A stretch of DNA of 45,722 nucleotides from Chloroflexota bacterium. Its GTDB lineage: Bacteria > Chloroflexota > Anaerolineae > UBA4142 > SHND01. The notes beneath the pieces are model-generated. The model made no database searches and had not been told where the DNA came from. It saw nothing but the letters and a program-made list of their open reading frames with translations. The stretch is taken from the NCBI GenBank assembly GCA_016209205.1, contig JACQWQ010000070.1, positions 1 through 45,722 on the forward strand, given 5' to 3'. The translations under genes were made by a program, and so were the position numbers. This document shows, in pieces, positions 32,308-40,898 of this stretch; the stretch's first letter is position 1; every line of letters begins with the position of its first letter.

Positions 32308-33559
32308 TTTCCGCATCCCATACGGCAAAACGCACCTCACCTTCGACATCCCGGACTCATTTCACACGCAAATCCTAGCGCCCGCACCTATTTCGGCTGC
32401 GCCCGATCCCGCGCACGCGGTCAACCACGCACTCGACAATCCTGTGGGCGGTGTACGGCTGGAGAACTTGGCACGCGCGCGTTCAGTTGCGATTGCGATC
32501 AACGACAAGACACGCCCCGTGCCGCTGCCGATCCTCCTCCCGCCGCTTTTGCGGCGACTCGCGGCAATCGGCGCGCCGAAAAACGCAATCACGTTTGTCA
32601 TTGCCAACGGCGTTCATCCACCGATGACACAAAACGAGTTCGGGACAATTCTGCCTGCTGACCTTCTCACGGATTATCGTGTCGTGAGTCACAATGCCGA
32701 GGATCGCACGAGTCTCGTTGATCTCGGCGAAACGCAGCGCGGCACGCCAGTGTGGATCAACAGAAATTACGTGAACGCGGACTTGCGCATTGTCGTCGGC
32801 AATCTCGAACCGCATCAGTTCATGGGGTTTTCAGGCGGCGTGAAAACCGCTGCGGTCGGCGTGTGTGGCAAGGAGACGATCAATCACAATCACGCGATGA
32901 TGCTCGACCCGCGCGCAAACATCGCGCGCTATGATGACAATCCCGCGCGACAGGATGTCGAAGAAATCGGGAAGAGGATCGGCGTGCATTTCGCGCTAAA
33001 TGCGCTGATCAATGAGAACAAGCAAATCGTCCACGTGATTGCCGGCGACCCGCACGCGGTGATGCCGCGCGCTATTCCCCGCGTGATGGAACTCTATCAG
33101 GTTCGCGTCTCTGAACCATTCGATCTGATGATCACCTCGCCAGGCGGACATCCCAAAGACATTAATCTCTATCAGTCGCAAAAGGCGCTCGCGCACGCGA
33201 CGTTCGTGACGAAAGAAGGCGGCACGGTGATTCTCGCGGCGGCGTGTCCCGAAGGTACGGGCAGCCAAGCGTACGAAGACTGGGTCGCCGGGATGAAAAC
33301 GCACGAACAAGTGTTGGCGCGATTCAAACGCGAGGGCTTTCGCGTGGGACCGCACAAAGCGTTTCAGATTTCACGTGACGCGGCGCGGGAGCGCGTGCTT
33401 TTTATCACGGACATGCCGCACGATTTCGTCAAACGATTGCTGCTGACACCGTGCGAGTCGCTCGACACGGCGTTGGCGATTGTGCTGCGCGATCTTCCGA
33501 AAGATGCGCGAGTTGGGATTTTGCCGTGGGGGAATGCGACGATTCCTGTGCTGGGCTAG
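32300..33559 (+). CDS. LarA-like (lactate racemase/DUF2088 family) protein
   Basis: A 419-residue protein with NDKTRPVPLPILLPPLLRRL, FVIANGVHPPMTQNEFG, DLRIVVGNLEPHQFMGFSGGVKT and GKETINHNHAMM. This is the family of nickel-pincer (NPN) cofactor racemases and epimerases; the lysine of GGVKT lies where LarA binds the cofactor covalently, and His residues in HPP and in EPHQ match the catalytic pair. Members act on 2-hydroxyacids, including lactate and sugar acids. Cofactor-making genes (larB, larC, larE) are not in the window. It overlaps the amidohydrolase by 8 bases and ends the sugar operon. Confidence 0.85.
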   Translation: MANFRIPYGKTHLTFDIPDSFHTQILAPAPISAAPDPAHAVNHALDNPVGGVRLENLARARSVAIAINDKTRPVPLPILLPPLLRRLAAIGAPKNAITFVIANGVHPPMTQNEFGTILPADLLTDYRVVSHNAEDRTSLVDLGETQRGTPVWINRNYVNADLRIVVGNLEPHQFMGFSGGVKTAAVGVCGKETINHNHAMMLDPRANIARYDDNPARQDVEEIGKRIGVHFALNALINENKQIVHVIAGDPHAVMPRAIPRVMELYQVRVSEPFDLMITSPGGHPKDINLYQSQKALAHATFVTKEGGTVILAAACPEGTGSQAYEDWVAGMKTHEQVLARFKREGFRVGPHKAFQISRDAARERVLFITDMPHDFVKRLLLTPCESLDTALAIVLRDLPKDARVGILPWGNATIPVLG

Positions 33560-33604
33560 CCCGAACGCCATGCTCGCGCTGGATTTGGCGTACGCAGGGC
33601 TTGA

Positions 33605-33910
33605 GTCGCCACCAATCGTGTAGAGGTGTGCACCTTGCCCGAGAGAAAGCGCGTGATTGGATACTCGGTATGCCAGAAACGTCATGGCATGATTCCCGAA
33701 ACAGTCGAACCGCTCATCAAGAAACGCGTCGAACACAAGAGGTGAATCAAGGAAATGCCCCAAGATAGCCCACAACGTGAAGTGTATCGCCGCTGCCAAT
33801 CGGCGCACAAGTGGCTCTTGGTCACGTGCCTTGGCTATCTCGGTTACAAGAATGCGCGGTTTGGAAAGATCGAGGCGCACGAGGCGGTGACGGCATTCGG
33901 TTGCCAGTGA
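33605..33910 (+). pseudogene. Family B DNA polymerase fragment 1 (with in-frame stop)
   Basis: In one frame, with a TGA at 33743-33745, the translation gives ERKRVIGYSVCQKRHGMIPE and TVEPLIKKRVEHKR, then [17 protein letters not shown] and [20 protein letters not shown]. These are the palm-domain segments of bacterial PolB-type polymerases as they occur in Chloroflexota. No start is present and the gene is cut at AFG just before 33905. Its next part appears after an insert at 35129. Confidence 0.72.
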
Positions 33911-33941
33911 TTTCAATCGCCATAGACCAAGGAGACAACCA

Positions 33942-34583
33942 ATGGAATTGAAACAAGAGATCATGCAAAATGTAATCGAAGGCAAGATGCCCGTGGTCAA
34001 AACGCTGGTCGAGCAAGCACGGAAGGCAGGTCTGCGACCCGAAGAGCTATTGAATCAGGCGCTGATCCCGGCGATGGGAGTAGTGGGCGAGCGCTATACA
34101 CGCGGCGACATTTATGTGCCAGAGATGCTGCTTGCCGCGCGGGCGATGAAAGCGGCGATTGCGATCTTGCAGCCGCATCTGGTCCAAGCCAAGGTCGAGC
34201 CGGTGGGGCGCATGGTGATCGGCACCGTCAAAGGCGATCTGCACGACATTGGCAAGAACCTGGTCTCACTGATGCTGCAAGGCGCGGGACTCCAAGTCAT
34301 TGATTTGGGAACGGATGTGCCGCCCGACAGGTTCATCGCCGCCGTGCGCGAGCATCAGCCCCAATTCCTCGGCATGTCGGCTTTGCTGACGACCACCATG
34401 CCCAATATGAAGACGACCATCGAGTCACTCCACGCCGCGGGGATTCGGGATTCGGTCAAGGTGATGGTGGGCGGCGCGCCCTTGACCGCCGATTATGCGC
34501 GCGAGATTGGCGCCGATCTGTATGCGCGCGATGCCGCCGATGCCGCAAGGCGCGTCCGCGCGATGCTCGTAAGTGCCCCCTGA
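33942..34583 (+). CDS. Methyltransferase corrinoid-binding protein (MtaC/MtbC type)
   Basis: A 213-residue cobalamin-binding protein: a helical cap domain (EIMQNVIEGKMPVVKTLVE, LIPAMGVVGERYTRGDIYVPEMLLAARAM) and a Rossmann B12 domain with the D-x-H-x-x-G motif GTVKGDLHDIGKNLV; the SALLTTTMPNMKTTIE and VMVGGAPLT parts complete it. It carries methyl groups between a substrate methyltransferase and a CoM/thiol or folate methyltransferase. AAGGAGACAACC is before the ATG. It is intact, but its surrounding is a DNA segment inserted in a polymerase pseudogene. The UroD-type genes at 26991 and 29011 are possible partners. Confidence 0.93.
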   Translation: MELKQEIMQNVIEGKMPVVKTLVEQARKAGLRPEELLNQALIPAMGVVGERYTRGDIYVPEMLLAARAMKAAIAILQPHLVQAKVEPVGRMVIGTVKGDLHDIGKNLVSLMLQGAGLQVIDLGTDVPPDRFIAAVREHQPQFLGMSALLTTTMPNMKTTIESLHAAGIRDSVKVMVGGAPLTADYAREIGADLYARDAADAARRVRAMLVSAP

Positions 34584-34640
34584 ACCCTTCTGTGTCCCTT
34601 TTTCAAGGTAGAAGCATACCAACGAGCGGAGGGAAGAAAA

Positions 34641-35128
34641 ATGCGACGGTCAGAGATCAATGCGATCATGCGGGACGCGGATGCTTTTATCCAGCAGCAC
34701 GGTTTTCATTTGCCGCCTTTTGCCTACTGGAAGCCAGAAGAGTGGGCGAGCCGGGGCGCTGAGGTGCGCGAGATCGTCGAGAATCGGTTAGGGGGATATT
34801 ACCGATTTCGGATCAGGTAATTTCAACCAATGTGGTCTGTTCCTCTTTACGCTGCGCAATGGCAGCCCTGCGGATATCAAGACCATGCGGGGCAAGGTCT
34901 ATGCCGAAAAGGTTTTGATCGTGGATGTTGACCAGGTGACGCCGCTGCACTTTCACTGGGTAAAGATGGAGGACATTATCAATCGGGGCGGCGGCAAGCT
35001 GGTGGTCCAATTATACAATTGCACACCTGACGACGCGCTGGACGATACGGACGTCACCGTCAGCGTTGATGGGGGAAGGCGCGTGCTGAAGGCGGGCGAC
35101 AGCGTCGTGCTTGGTCCAGGTGAAAGCA
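34641..35128 (+). pseudogene. D-lyxose ketol-isomerase (cupin) pseudogene
   Basis: The start MRRSEINAIMRDADAFIQQH and HGFHLPPFAYWKPEEW, then in the +1 frame GDITDFGSGNFNQCG, VTPLHFHWVKMEDIINRGGG and TDVTVSVDGGRR, follow D-lyxose/D-mannose isomerase closely. The frame breaks in a run of five G at 34791-34795 (two bases lost relative to RLGWDITDF). The gene is cut at GPGES, after which the polymerase fragment resumes, so the last third is missing. It would have turned lyxose into xylulose or mannose into fructose. No longer functional. Confidence 0.8.
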
Positions 35129-35418
35129 TGGGACAACACAGACAGAGTACGACGCGCTCCTCGCGGAGCTTACCCACACGACCCAGATCCCGATTGCGCT
35201 CGAAGGAATTTATCGTTGGATCGCGTTTCTGCCATCACGCCAGGTCTGCCCTGCGATGCGAACGGCATGCGCAGATGAATGTAGCGAATCGATACATCGG
35301 TGCCTTTGAAGACGAAGAGAGCAAGGTGCGCGGAACTGAAGCGCGCCGGCGCGATACACCACCATTTATCGCTGCCGCACAGATGGCAATGTTGAAGAGA
35401 ATCCAATCACCGACGTGA
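35129..35418 (+). pseudogene. Family B DNA polymerase fragment 2 (frameshifted)
   Basis: After the isomerase remnant the translation gives TEYDALLAELTHTTQIPIAL, EGIYRWIAFLPSRQ and, in a shifted frame, NRYIGAFEDEESKVRGTEAR and RRRDTPPFIAAAQMAM. This is the part of PolB that should follow fragment 1 after about 30-40 residues, in the same orientation and order. So the segment between 33905 and 35129 replaced that part. Ends at TGA 35416-35418. Confidence 0.72.
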
Positions 35419-36042
35419 CGAAGTCGGTTCCCTGACACGCAGCTTTAACCAAATGGCCGCGCGCCTGGAGGAATTGGAGCATTCCCATCATCGCCAGCTC
35501 GCCGCGATCACGCCTGAACTGGCGCGTCCACTCACCGGCATGCGGGCCACGGTCGAAACGCTCCACGATGGCGCTGCGACTGTGCCTGAAACGCGTGACG
35601 TGCTCTTGGACGGCATATTGGAAGAACTAACACGGACGCAGTGGCTCGTCGAGCCACTGCAGCGCGTTCAGAAGCGAACGCTGCGCCCCATGAAACTGCA
35701 CTGCGACGAGGTTTCACTCGACCGCGTGATTCGCGCCACGCTGGCGAATTACGACGCGTTGGCGGCGCAATCCCGCATCACGCTTACAACAGAACTGCCG
35801 CGCAACCTGCTACGCGTGTATGTTGACCAGGACCGGCTGATTCAAGTGTTGACGAATTTGCTGGACAACGCCTTCAAGTTCACCCCGCCGGGTGGGCGCG
35901 GACGGTGCAGGCAGGTGAAGCCGCGGATCAGATTTGGGTAACCGTGGCCGACGCCGGCGTAGGGATCGCGCCTGACGAGCTGCCGAATCTGTTTGAAGAA
36001 TTCGCTCAATACCGATTTCGAGGAACGTTGCAAACGACGTAA
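35411..36042 (+). pseudogene. Sensor histidine kinase fragment with lost phospho-histidine
   Basis: Translation begins inside a HAMP domain (RRDEVGSLTRSFNQMAARLE), passes the dimerisation region (HRQLAAITPELARPLTGMRA), and goes to the ATPase N-box (DRLIQVLTNLLDNAFKFTPP); then a frameshift near 35890-35912 and VTVADAGVGIAPDELPNLFE to about 36020. The H-box normally reads AHELRTPL; here it is TPELARPL with proline for histidine. N-terminal sensor and part of the ATPase domain are missing. It is fused directly to the polymerase remnant. Not functional. Confidence 0.75.
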
Positions 36043-36376
36043 TTTTTTGATATGCTCGCGGTGGTAGAGCGAGCGGACTTGGAGTTTAGGCATACCCCGG
36101 GTATGCTCGCTTTACCGCTTCAAAGCAAATCGCCCCGCTCAGGTGAGTCTCGCTTTTGTGAAAGAGCATTACGTTCGTCGTACCGATTGCGTTCATCACG
36201 ACTTTTCCCGCGTCGGCATCGATCGGACTCTTGGGAATGTTCGAGGTGCTCACGGCATTCCGCTCGCTTCTTTGCTGTTCTTCGCCTCCAACCGTTTTTG
36301 GAATTTCGCGATCCGTTCGTACTCGAGCGCGAGCAGTTGATCCGTTTAGGTCGTGCTTGGAAGGGGCAGTCGCAAT
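36043..36376. other. Gap before the two-component genes, with one palindrome
   Basis: No convincing gene. GCATACCC-C-GGGTATGC (36090-36106) is a perfect 8-base-arm palindrome and might be an operator for the following genes. The minus strand between about 36090 and 36350 has short protein-like stretches in two frames (AKFQKRLEAKNSKE; DADAGKVVMNAIGTTNVML), perhaps another gene remnant that I cannot name. Confidence 0.4.
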
Positions 36377-37441
36377 ATGAAACGACGTTGGTTACAATGG
36401 GCGATAATCCTTGGCCCGGTCCTGTTGCTCATTAGCTTTGATTACCTGCGTCACGCCGTTTTTCCCGACCTGCATTACTCGCCCGCGGACCTGATTGGCG
36501 CGGCGCTGGTCTTGCTCGCCATCTTGCTCTTTTCGCACGCGCTCTTCCGAATGATGGACGCGCTCAAAGCCCAGACCCGCGAACATCAACGCCAATTGAG
36601 CGCGCTGATCGAGGTCGGGATGAATCTCACGGCGGCGCTCTCGCTCGACGTGGTGCTGCAAAAGGTGGTGGAGGCGAGTGTGCCACTGGTCGCGGCGCGC
36701 TATGGCGCGCTGGGCGTTCTCGACGAAAACGGGCGCATCGCTCAATTTATCACCACGGGGCTTTCGGATGCGGAACGCGCGCGCCTCACCCATTCCCCGC
36801 GCGGCGATGGGTTGCTGGGCGTGGTGATCCGCGAGCCGCGCCCGCTGCGCGTCGCGGATATTTCCCGCGATCCGCGCGCCATTGGCTTTCCCCCGCATCA
36901 TCCTCCGATGAAAACGCTCCTCGCGGCGCCAATTATTGCCAAGGGTCAGGTTTACGGTAATCTCTATGTCACCGACAAAAGGAATGAACGCGAATTTACG
37001 GCGAGCGACGAAAATATCCTCGTGATGCTGGCGGCGCAAGCCGGGATTGCAATTGAGAACGCTCGCCTGTACAATCAGATTCAGGATCTCGCGGTGCTGC
37101 GTGAACGCGAACGCATTGGAATGGATTTACACGACGGGATCATCCAATCCCTTTACGCGGTGGGGCTCCGCCTGGAAGAAATGGCGGATCAGACTGGCGC
37201 GGACAACCCCGCGCTGCACGCGCGGCTGGACCAGGCGATTGACGAGATCACCGACGTCATCAAAGATATTCGCAACTATATTCTCGATCTGCGCCCGCAA
37301 ATTTCCGAGGGCAAAGATCTGCGCGTGGGTCTCGCCGATTTGGTGAACGCGTTCCGCGCGAACTCGCTCGTCCATGCCGAACTCCTTCTAGACGCGGGCG
37401 TGGAGCGATCGCGCCCGCGCGAGTTTCGCTTCCCAGTCTGA
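36377..37441 (+). pseudogene. GAF-domain sensor histidine kinase (NarX/DegS type), N-terminal part, ended by an inserted stop
   Basis: 354 residues: two membrane helices (about 9-22 and 38-56), a coiled linker, a GAF domain (about 75-230, with GALGVLDENGRIAQFIT and KTLLAAPIIAKGQVYGNLYV), and the HisKA_3 dimerisation domain with the phospho-histidine at 252 in RERIGMDLHDGIIQSL. The frame then hits TGA at 37439-37441 inside a 60-base insertion. The same frame continues afterwards with the ATPase domain (37460-37840). Without the insertion it would be a normal kinase of about 467 residues. It is followed directly by a NarL-type regulator, so it was its cognate kinase. Confidence 0.85.
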
Positions 37442-37470
37442 GCCCTTCTAGACGCGGGCGTGGAGCGATC
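37384..37470 (+). repeat. 27-bp direct repeat flanking 33 bp (60-bp insertion)
   Basis: The 27 bases from CCTTCTAGACG to GAGCGATC at 37384-37410 occur again exactly at 37444-37470. The 33 bases between contain an in-frame TGA (37439-37441). Total extra length is 60, a multiple of three. Removing one copy plus the spacer joins LLLDAGVERS directly to LAPTTTVHLLHI, the expected kinase sequence. Confidence 0.9.
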
Positions 37471-37840
37471 CCTTGCGCCGACGACCACTGTGCATCTGTT
37501 GCACATCGCGCGCGAAGCATTGACGAACGGCGCCAAGCATGCGCGCGCCAGCGCCGTCACCGTGCGCGTCACGCGCGACAACAGCCGCGTGCAGCTCGAG
37601 GTTCAGGACAACGGCGTGGGTTTCGACGTGGAGGCGGCGAGCGCAGCGTCGGGGCAGGGCTTGCGGAACATTGTCGAACGCGCCCAGCGGCTGCACGGCG
37701 AGGTCACGATTGACAGTGCGCCCGCGCGCGGCACGCGCCTCGTCGTCCGAGTGCCCAGCGACGCAAGCGCACAGGCGCGAACTTCGCGCCAAGATTTCGG
37801 CTCTACTATAGGGTTGGGTGCGCTTGCGTCAGAGGAGTAA
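37460..37840 (+). pseudogene. Sensor kinase C-terminal part (HATPase domain), separated by the inserted stop
   Basis: In the same frame as the kinase N-terminal part, it encodes the ATP-binding domain: N-box HIAREALTNGAKHA, G1 VQDNGVGFDV, G2 GQGLRNIVERAQRLHG and the final GTRLVVRVPSD. GTG at 37460 could serve as a start, so a free ATPase domain is possible but unlikely to be stable. The last 25 residues (after VPSD) are unrelated tail. TAA at 37838 touches the ATG of the response regulator at 37841. Confidence 0.8.
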
Positions 37841-38500
37841 ATGGAACCGCTCAAAATCCTGATCGTGGACGATCACGAAGTCGTGCGCAAAGGGCTGCGT
37901 TCGCTCCTGGGGCGCCGCTTTCAAATCGTCGGCGAAGCGGCGACGATGGCGGACGCGCTCCGCTGCTGCGCGCAGTTGAAACCGAACGTCGTGGTGATGG
38001 ACATTCGTTTGTCCGACGGCAGCGGCGTGGAAGCGTGCCGCGCCATTCGCGCGATGCAGCCGACGATCCAGGTGCTGATGCTTACCTCGTACGCCGACGA
38101 CGAAGCGCTGATCGGCTCGATCCTCGCGGGCGCGAGCGGCTATATTTTGAAGCAGACGCGCGGGCGCGAACTGGTGCGCGCGATTGAAACGGTCGGCGCG
38201 GGCGGGTCGCTCCTCGATCCCGCGGTCACGCAAAAGGTGTTCGAGCGCCTGCAGCGTGCCAGTACCGCCCCTCAAACCGATCCTGAACTCGCGACTTTGA
38301 CTGAACAAGAGCAGCGGGTGCTCGCGCTGCTCGCCGAAGGCAAGACGAACAAACAGATCGCCTCGGTCTTGTCGATCAGCGAGATTACCGTAAAACATCA
38401 CGTCAGCAACATCTTGGGGAAGCTGCATTTGAGTCGGCGCGGCGAAGCCGCGGCGTTTGCGGCGCGGCATACACTGAAACCAAAGAACGATGAAGGGTAG
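37841..38500 (+). CDS. NarL/LuxR-family response regulator 1
   Basis: A 219-residue regulator: receiver domain (DD at 10-11, phospho-acceptor Asp54 in VVMDIRLSDGSG, LTSY and YILKQTRG as switch residues) and a C-terminal LuxR helix-turn-helix (LTEQEQRVLALLAEGKTNKQ, then ISEITVKHHVSNILGKL). It starts directly after the stop of the split kinase and overlaps the following diheme kinase by 11 bases. It may have lost its own kinase input and be served by the second one; that is speculation. Confidence 0.94.
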   Translation: MEPLKILIVDDHEVVRKGLRSLLGRRFQIVGEAATMADALRCCAQLKPNVVVMDIRLSDGSGVEACRAIRAMQPTIQVLMLTSYADDEALIGSILAGASGYILKQTRGRELVRAIETVGAGGSLLDPAVTQKVFERLQRASTAPQTDPELATLTEQEQRVLALLAEGKTNKQIASVLSISEITVKHHVSNILGKLHLSRRGEAAAFAARHTLKPKNDEG

Positions 38501-39971
38501 ACGCTTCTATACCAGTCTGCGCTTCAAGATTACCGTCGGCGCGGTGCTCTTGTTAGTGCTGATTCTCGGGACCTTTTCCTATCTCCAGTACCGGCGGCAT
38601 CGCGAGGTGCTGCTAGAAAATCTGGAGCGCTCTACGACGGCGATGGGCCAGGTCATCACCGGCAGCCTGCAGCATGCCATGCTCACCCGGGATTTCAGCG
38701 AAATTCAACAAATCGTTGACGAGGTCGCCCGGCAAGGCGAGATTGTCAACCTGGTTCTACTGAACAAAGAAGGCGAAATTCGCATTGCGCCGAAAGGGGA
38801 GCAGGTAGGCACCCGACTGAACCAACAAGACCCCACCTGCCAGGTTTGCCATCGCTTTGCGCCCGAGCAGCGCAAGGGTAGTGTGATCTTGGAGCAGCCG
38901 GGGGGGAGAATTTTCCGCACGATGACACCCATCGAGAACCGCCCCGAGTGTTACGCGTGTCACGACCCGCGCGCGCGGCTCAATGGCGTTTTGCTGACCG
39001 ATTTCTCGATGGCGACCATTGATCAGCACCTGGCGACCGACCTGCGCGACAATCTCCTGTGGGCCGCCGCGGCGGTCCTCGTCACCGTCGTCACGATCAA
39101 TTTGCTGATGAGTCGGTTGGTGCTGACCCGATTGGAGCGCTTTGTGAAGGTCATCCAACTCTTTGGTCGGGGCGACCTGGGGCAGCGGGTGGGTATTCGG
39201 AGCGGCGATGAAATCGGCGAGCTAGCCGATGCGTTCAACCGCATGGCTGAAGGGATGCAAGCCAAGGAGAGAGAAAACCGGCAACTCTACACTGAATTAC
39301 AGCATAAGGAAACCTTGCGCGGACAACTCTTGGAAAAGTTGATCGGCGCGCAAGAAGAAGAACGCAAACGCATCGCGCGTGATTTGCACGATCAATTAGG
39401 TGCGACGTTGAGCGGCTTGACCCTGAGCCTCGAGGCCGCCGAGCCACTTTTTTCGGCTCAAAGGGATTCCTTGAAAGAACGCTGGCGGCGCGCTCAAGCC
39501 CTGGCGACGCAGGCCCTAGAAGAAACGCATAAATTGATTCTCGACCTGCGCCCGGTGGTCCTGGACGATTTGGGGCTCATTGCCGCGATTCGCGCCGACG
39601 CGGAGACGCGCCTTCAAGCGCGCGGCATGGAGCTGCAATTCAACGTGACCGGTCCACGCCGGCGCCTCCCGCCGGAACTCGAATTGACCCTGTTCCGCAT
39701 CGCGCAGGAAGCCATCAGCAACATCGCCAAACACGCGAACGCGCGGCACGTAAACCTCGCCTTCGACTTTCAAGATTCACTCGTGACGGTGACAATTGAA
39801 GATGACGGTCAAGGGTTTGATGCGCAAACCTTGGCGCGTTCCGAGGACAAGACCCGTGGGCTGGGTTTGTTGGGTATGGCTGAGCGTGCCCAGTTGGCAG
39901 GCGGTTCGTTTCACATCGAATCGCAAGTGGGCCGTGGCACGCGCATTGTCGTAAGTGTTCGCCCGCCTTGA
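38490..39971 (+). CDS. Sensor histidine kinase with periplasmic CxxCH haem-binding domain
   Basis: A 493-residue NarX-type kinase. A first helix at about residues 15-31, an extracytoplasmic sensor from 33 to 188, a second helix at about 189-207, HAMP (210-262), dimerisation domain with phospho-histidine 300 (RKRIARDLHDQLGATLSGL), and ATPase domain with AQEAISNIAKHA, IEDDGQGFDA and GLGLLGMAERAQLAGG. In the sensor CQVCH (117-121) and CYACH (154-158) are two c-type haem attachment motifs, about 33 residues apart. That suggests a redox or gas (oxygen, NO, nitrite) sensor. No cytochrome c maturation genes are in the window. It overlaps the regulator before it by 11 bases; the next regulator starts 78 bases later. 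Confidence 0.93.
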   Translation: MKGRRFYTSLRFKITVGAVLLLVLILGTFSYLQYRRHREVLLENLERSTTAMGQVITGSLQHAMLTRDFSEIQQIVDEVARQGEIVNLVLLNKEGEIRIAPKGEQVGTRLNQQDPTCQVCHRFAPEQRKGSVILEQPGGRIFRTMTPIENRPECYACHDPRARLNGVLLTDFSMATIDQHLATDLRDNLLWAAAAVLVTVVTINLLMSRLVLTRLERFVKVIQLFGRGDLGQRVGIRSGDEIGELADAFNRMAEGMQAKERENRQLYTELQHKETLRGQLLEKLIGAQEEERKRIARDLHDQLGATLSGLTLSLEAAEPLFSAQRDSLKERWRRAQALATQALEETHKLILDLRPVVLDDLGLIAAIRADAETRLQARGMELQFNVTGPRRRLPPELELTLFRIAQEAISNIAKHANARHVNLAFDFQDSLVTVTIEDDGQGFDAQTLARSEDKTRGLGLLGMAERAQLAGGSFHIESQVGRGTRIVVSVRPP

Positions 39972-40049
39972 AAGCCAAGTGCTTTGATCAATCTGGTCGG
40001 CGAACACTTATGGGTGTTGACGACGCCCACGCCGAAGGAGCAAGGTTAG

Positions 40050-40709
40050 ATGGAAAAGAAAATCCGCGTGCTCGTGGCTGATGATCACACGATTGTACGT
40101 GAAGGAGTGCGTTTGCTGCTGGAAGCGCAACCGGATATCGAGGTTGTCGGCGAAGCCGCCGATGGTCAGGAAGCCCTCGTCCTGGTGCGCCAACTGCGCC
40201 CCGATCTCGTGGTGATGGATTTGCAGATGCCGATCCTCAACGGTTTAGAAGCGACGCGCGCAATCAAACACGAGTTTCCACAGACCCAGATTCTCGCGCT
40301 GACCATGTATGAAAGCGACGAATACTTTTTTCAAGTTCTCGCCGCGGGCGCGTCGGGCTATGTCTTGAAAAAGGCCGCCTCAGCCGATCTGATCGCCGCG
40401 ATTCGCGCCGCGCATCAAGGTGACGTGTTTCTCTATCCCTCGGTCGCACGGCGGCTGGTCTTCGATTATCTGGCGCGCGTGAAATCGGGCGAGGAGCAAA
40501 GCAGTTATGATGGCCTGACCGCGCGCGAACGGGAAGTTTTAAAATTGATTGCCGAGGGTTATACGAATCAAGCCATCGCCGAAAAGTTGGTCATTAGCCC
40601 CAGTACCGTGCAGACCCATCGCACGCGGATTATGCAGCGGTTGAACTTGCACAGCCGTGCGGAACTCATCCAGTACGCGCGGCGTAAGGGTTTGCTCGAC
40701 AACGTGTAG
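40050..40709 (+). CDS. NarL/LuxR-family response regulator 2
   Basis: A 219-residue regulator with receiver domain (DD 11-12, phospho-acceptor Asp57 in VVMDLQMPILNG, LTMYESD, YVLKKAAS) and LuxR helix-turn-helix (LTAREREVLKLIAEGYTNQA, then ISPSTVQTHRTRIMQRL). CGAAGGAGCAAGG precedes the ATG. Likely partner of the diheme kinase. A strong terminator follows 40 bases after the stop, so this ends the regulatory unit. Its targets may be the cupredoxin/Fe-S/NrfD/cytochrome genes just downstream. Confidence 0.95.
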   Translation: MEKKIRVLVADDHTIVREGVRLLLEAQPDIEVVGEAADGQEALVLVRQLRPDLVVMDLQMPILNGLEATRAIKHEFPQTQILALTMYESDEYFFQVLAAGASGYVLKKAASADLIAAIRAAHQGDVFLYPSVARRLVFDYLARVKSGEEQSSYDGLTAREREVLKLIAEGYTNQAIAEKLVISPSTVQTHRTRIMQRLNLHSRAELIQYARRKGLLDNV

Positions 40710-40748
40710 TGAATTTCTAGGATACCCGGCGCCGTATTTTCATGACTG

Positions 40749-40778
40749 GACGCTCTCAAAAGAGAGCGTCTTTTTTTT
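40749..40778 (+). terminator. Rho-independent terminator
   Basis: GACGCTCTC, loop AAAA, GAGAGCGTC (40749-40770), perfect nine-pair stem followed by eight T. It closes the two-component unit. Confidence 0.95.
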
Positions 40779-40809
40779 GCAGAATCATTGTCTGAACGAT
40801 TGTCACAGG

Positions 40810-40846
40810 ATGAAAGAAGGTCTAAAACAATGAAAGAAGGTCTAAA
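40810..40846 (+). repeat. 17-bp direct repeat upstream of the cupredoxin gene
   Basis: ATGAAAGAAGGTCTAAA occurs at 40810-40826 and again at 40830-40846, a 20-base period. A partial reverse-complement copy (TTTAGACC) is near 40867. It may be a regulator site (two turns of helix apart) or a degenerate repeat. The promoter of the downstream genes should lie in 40780-40898. Confidence 0.6.
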
Positions 40847-40898
40847 CTGGGTTAGCCCTTCGAGGTTTTTAGACCCTTGAGGTCTGGGGAGGAGGACC

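Noticed and set aside
36052..36435. A 127-codon plus-strand open frame before the first kinase
   Set aside because: Serine- and arginine-rich, no recognisable pattern, overlaps the kinase start in another frame and includes the palindrome at 36090.
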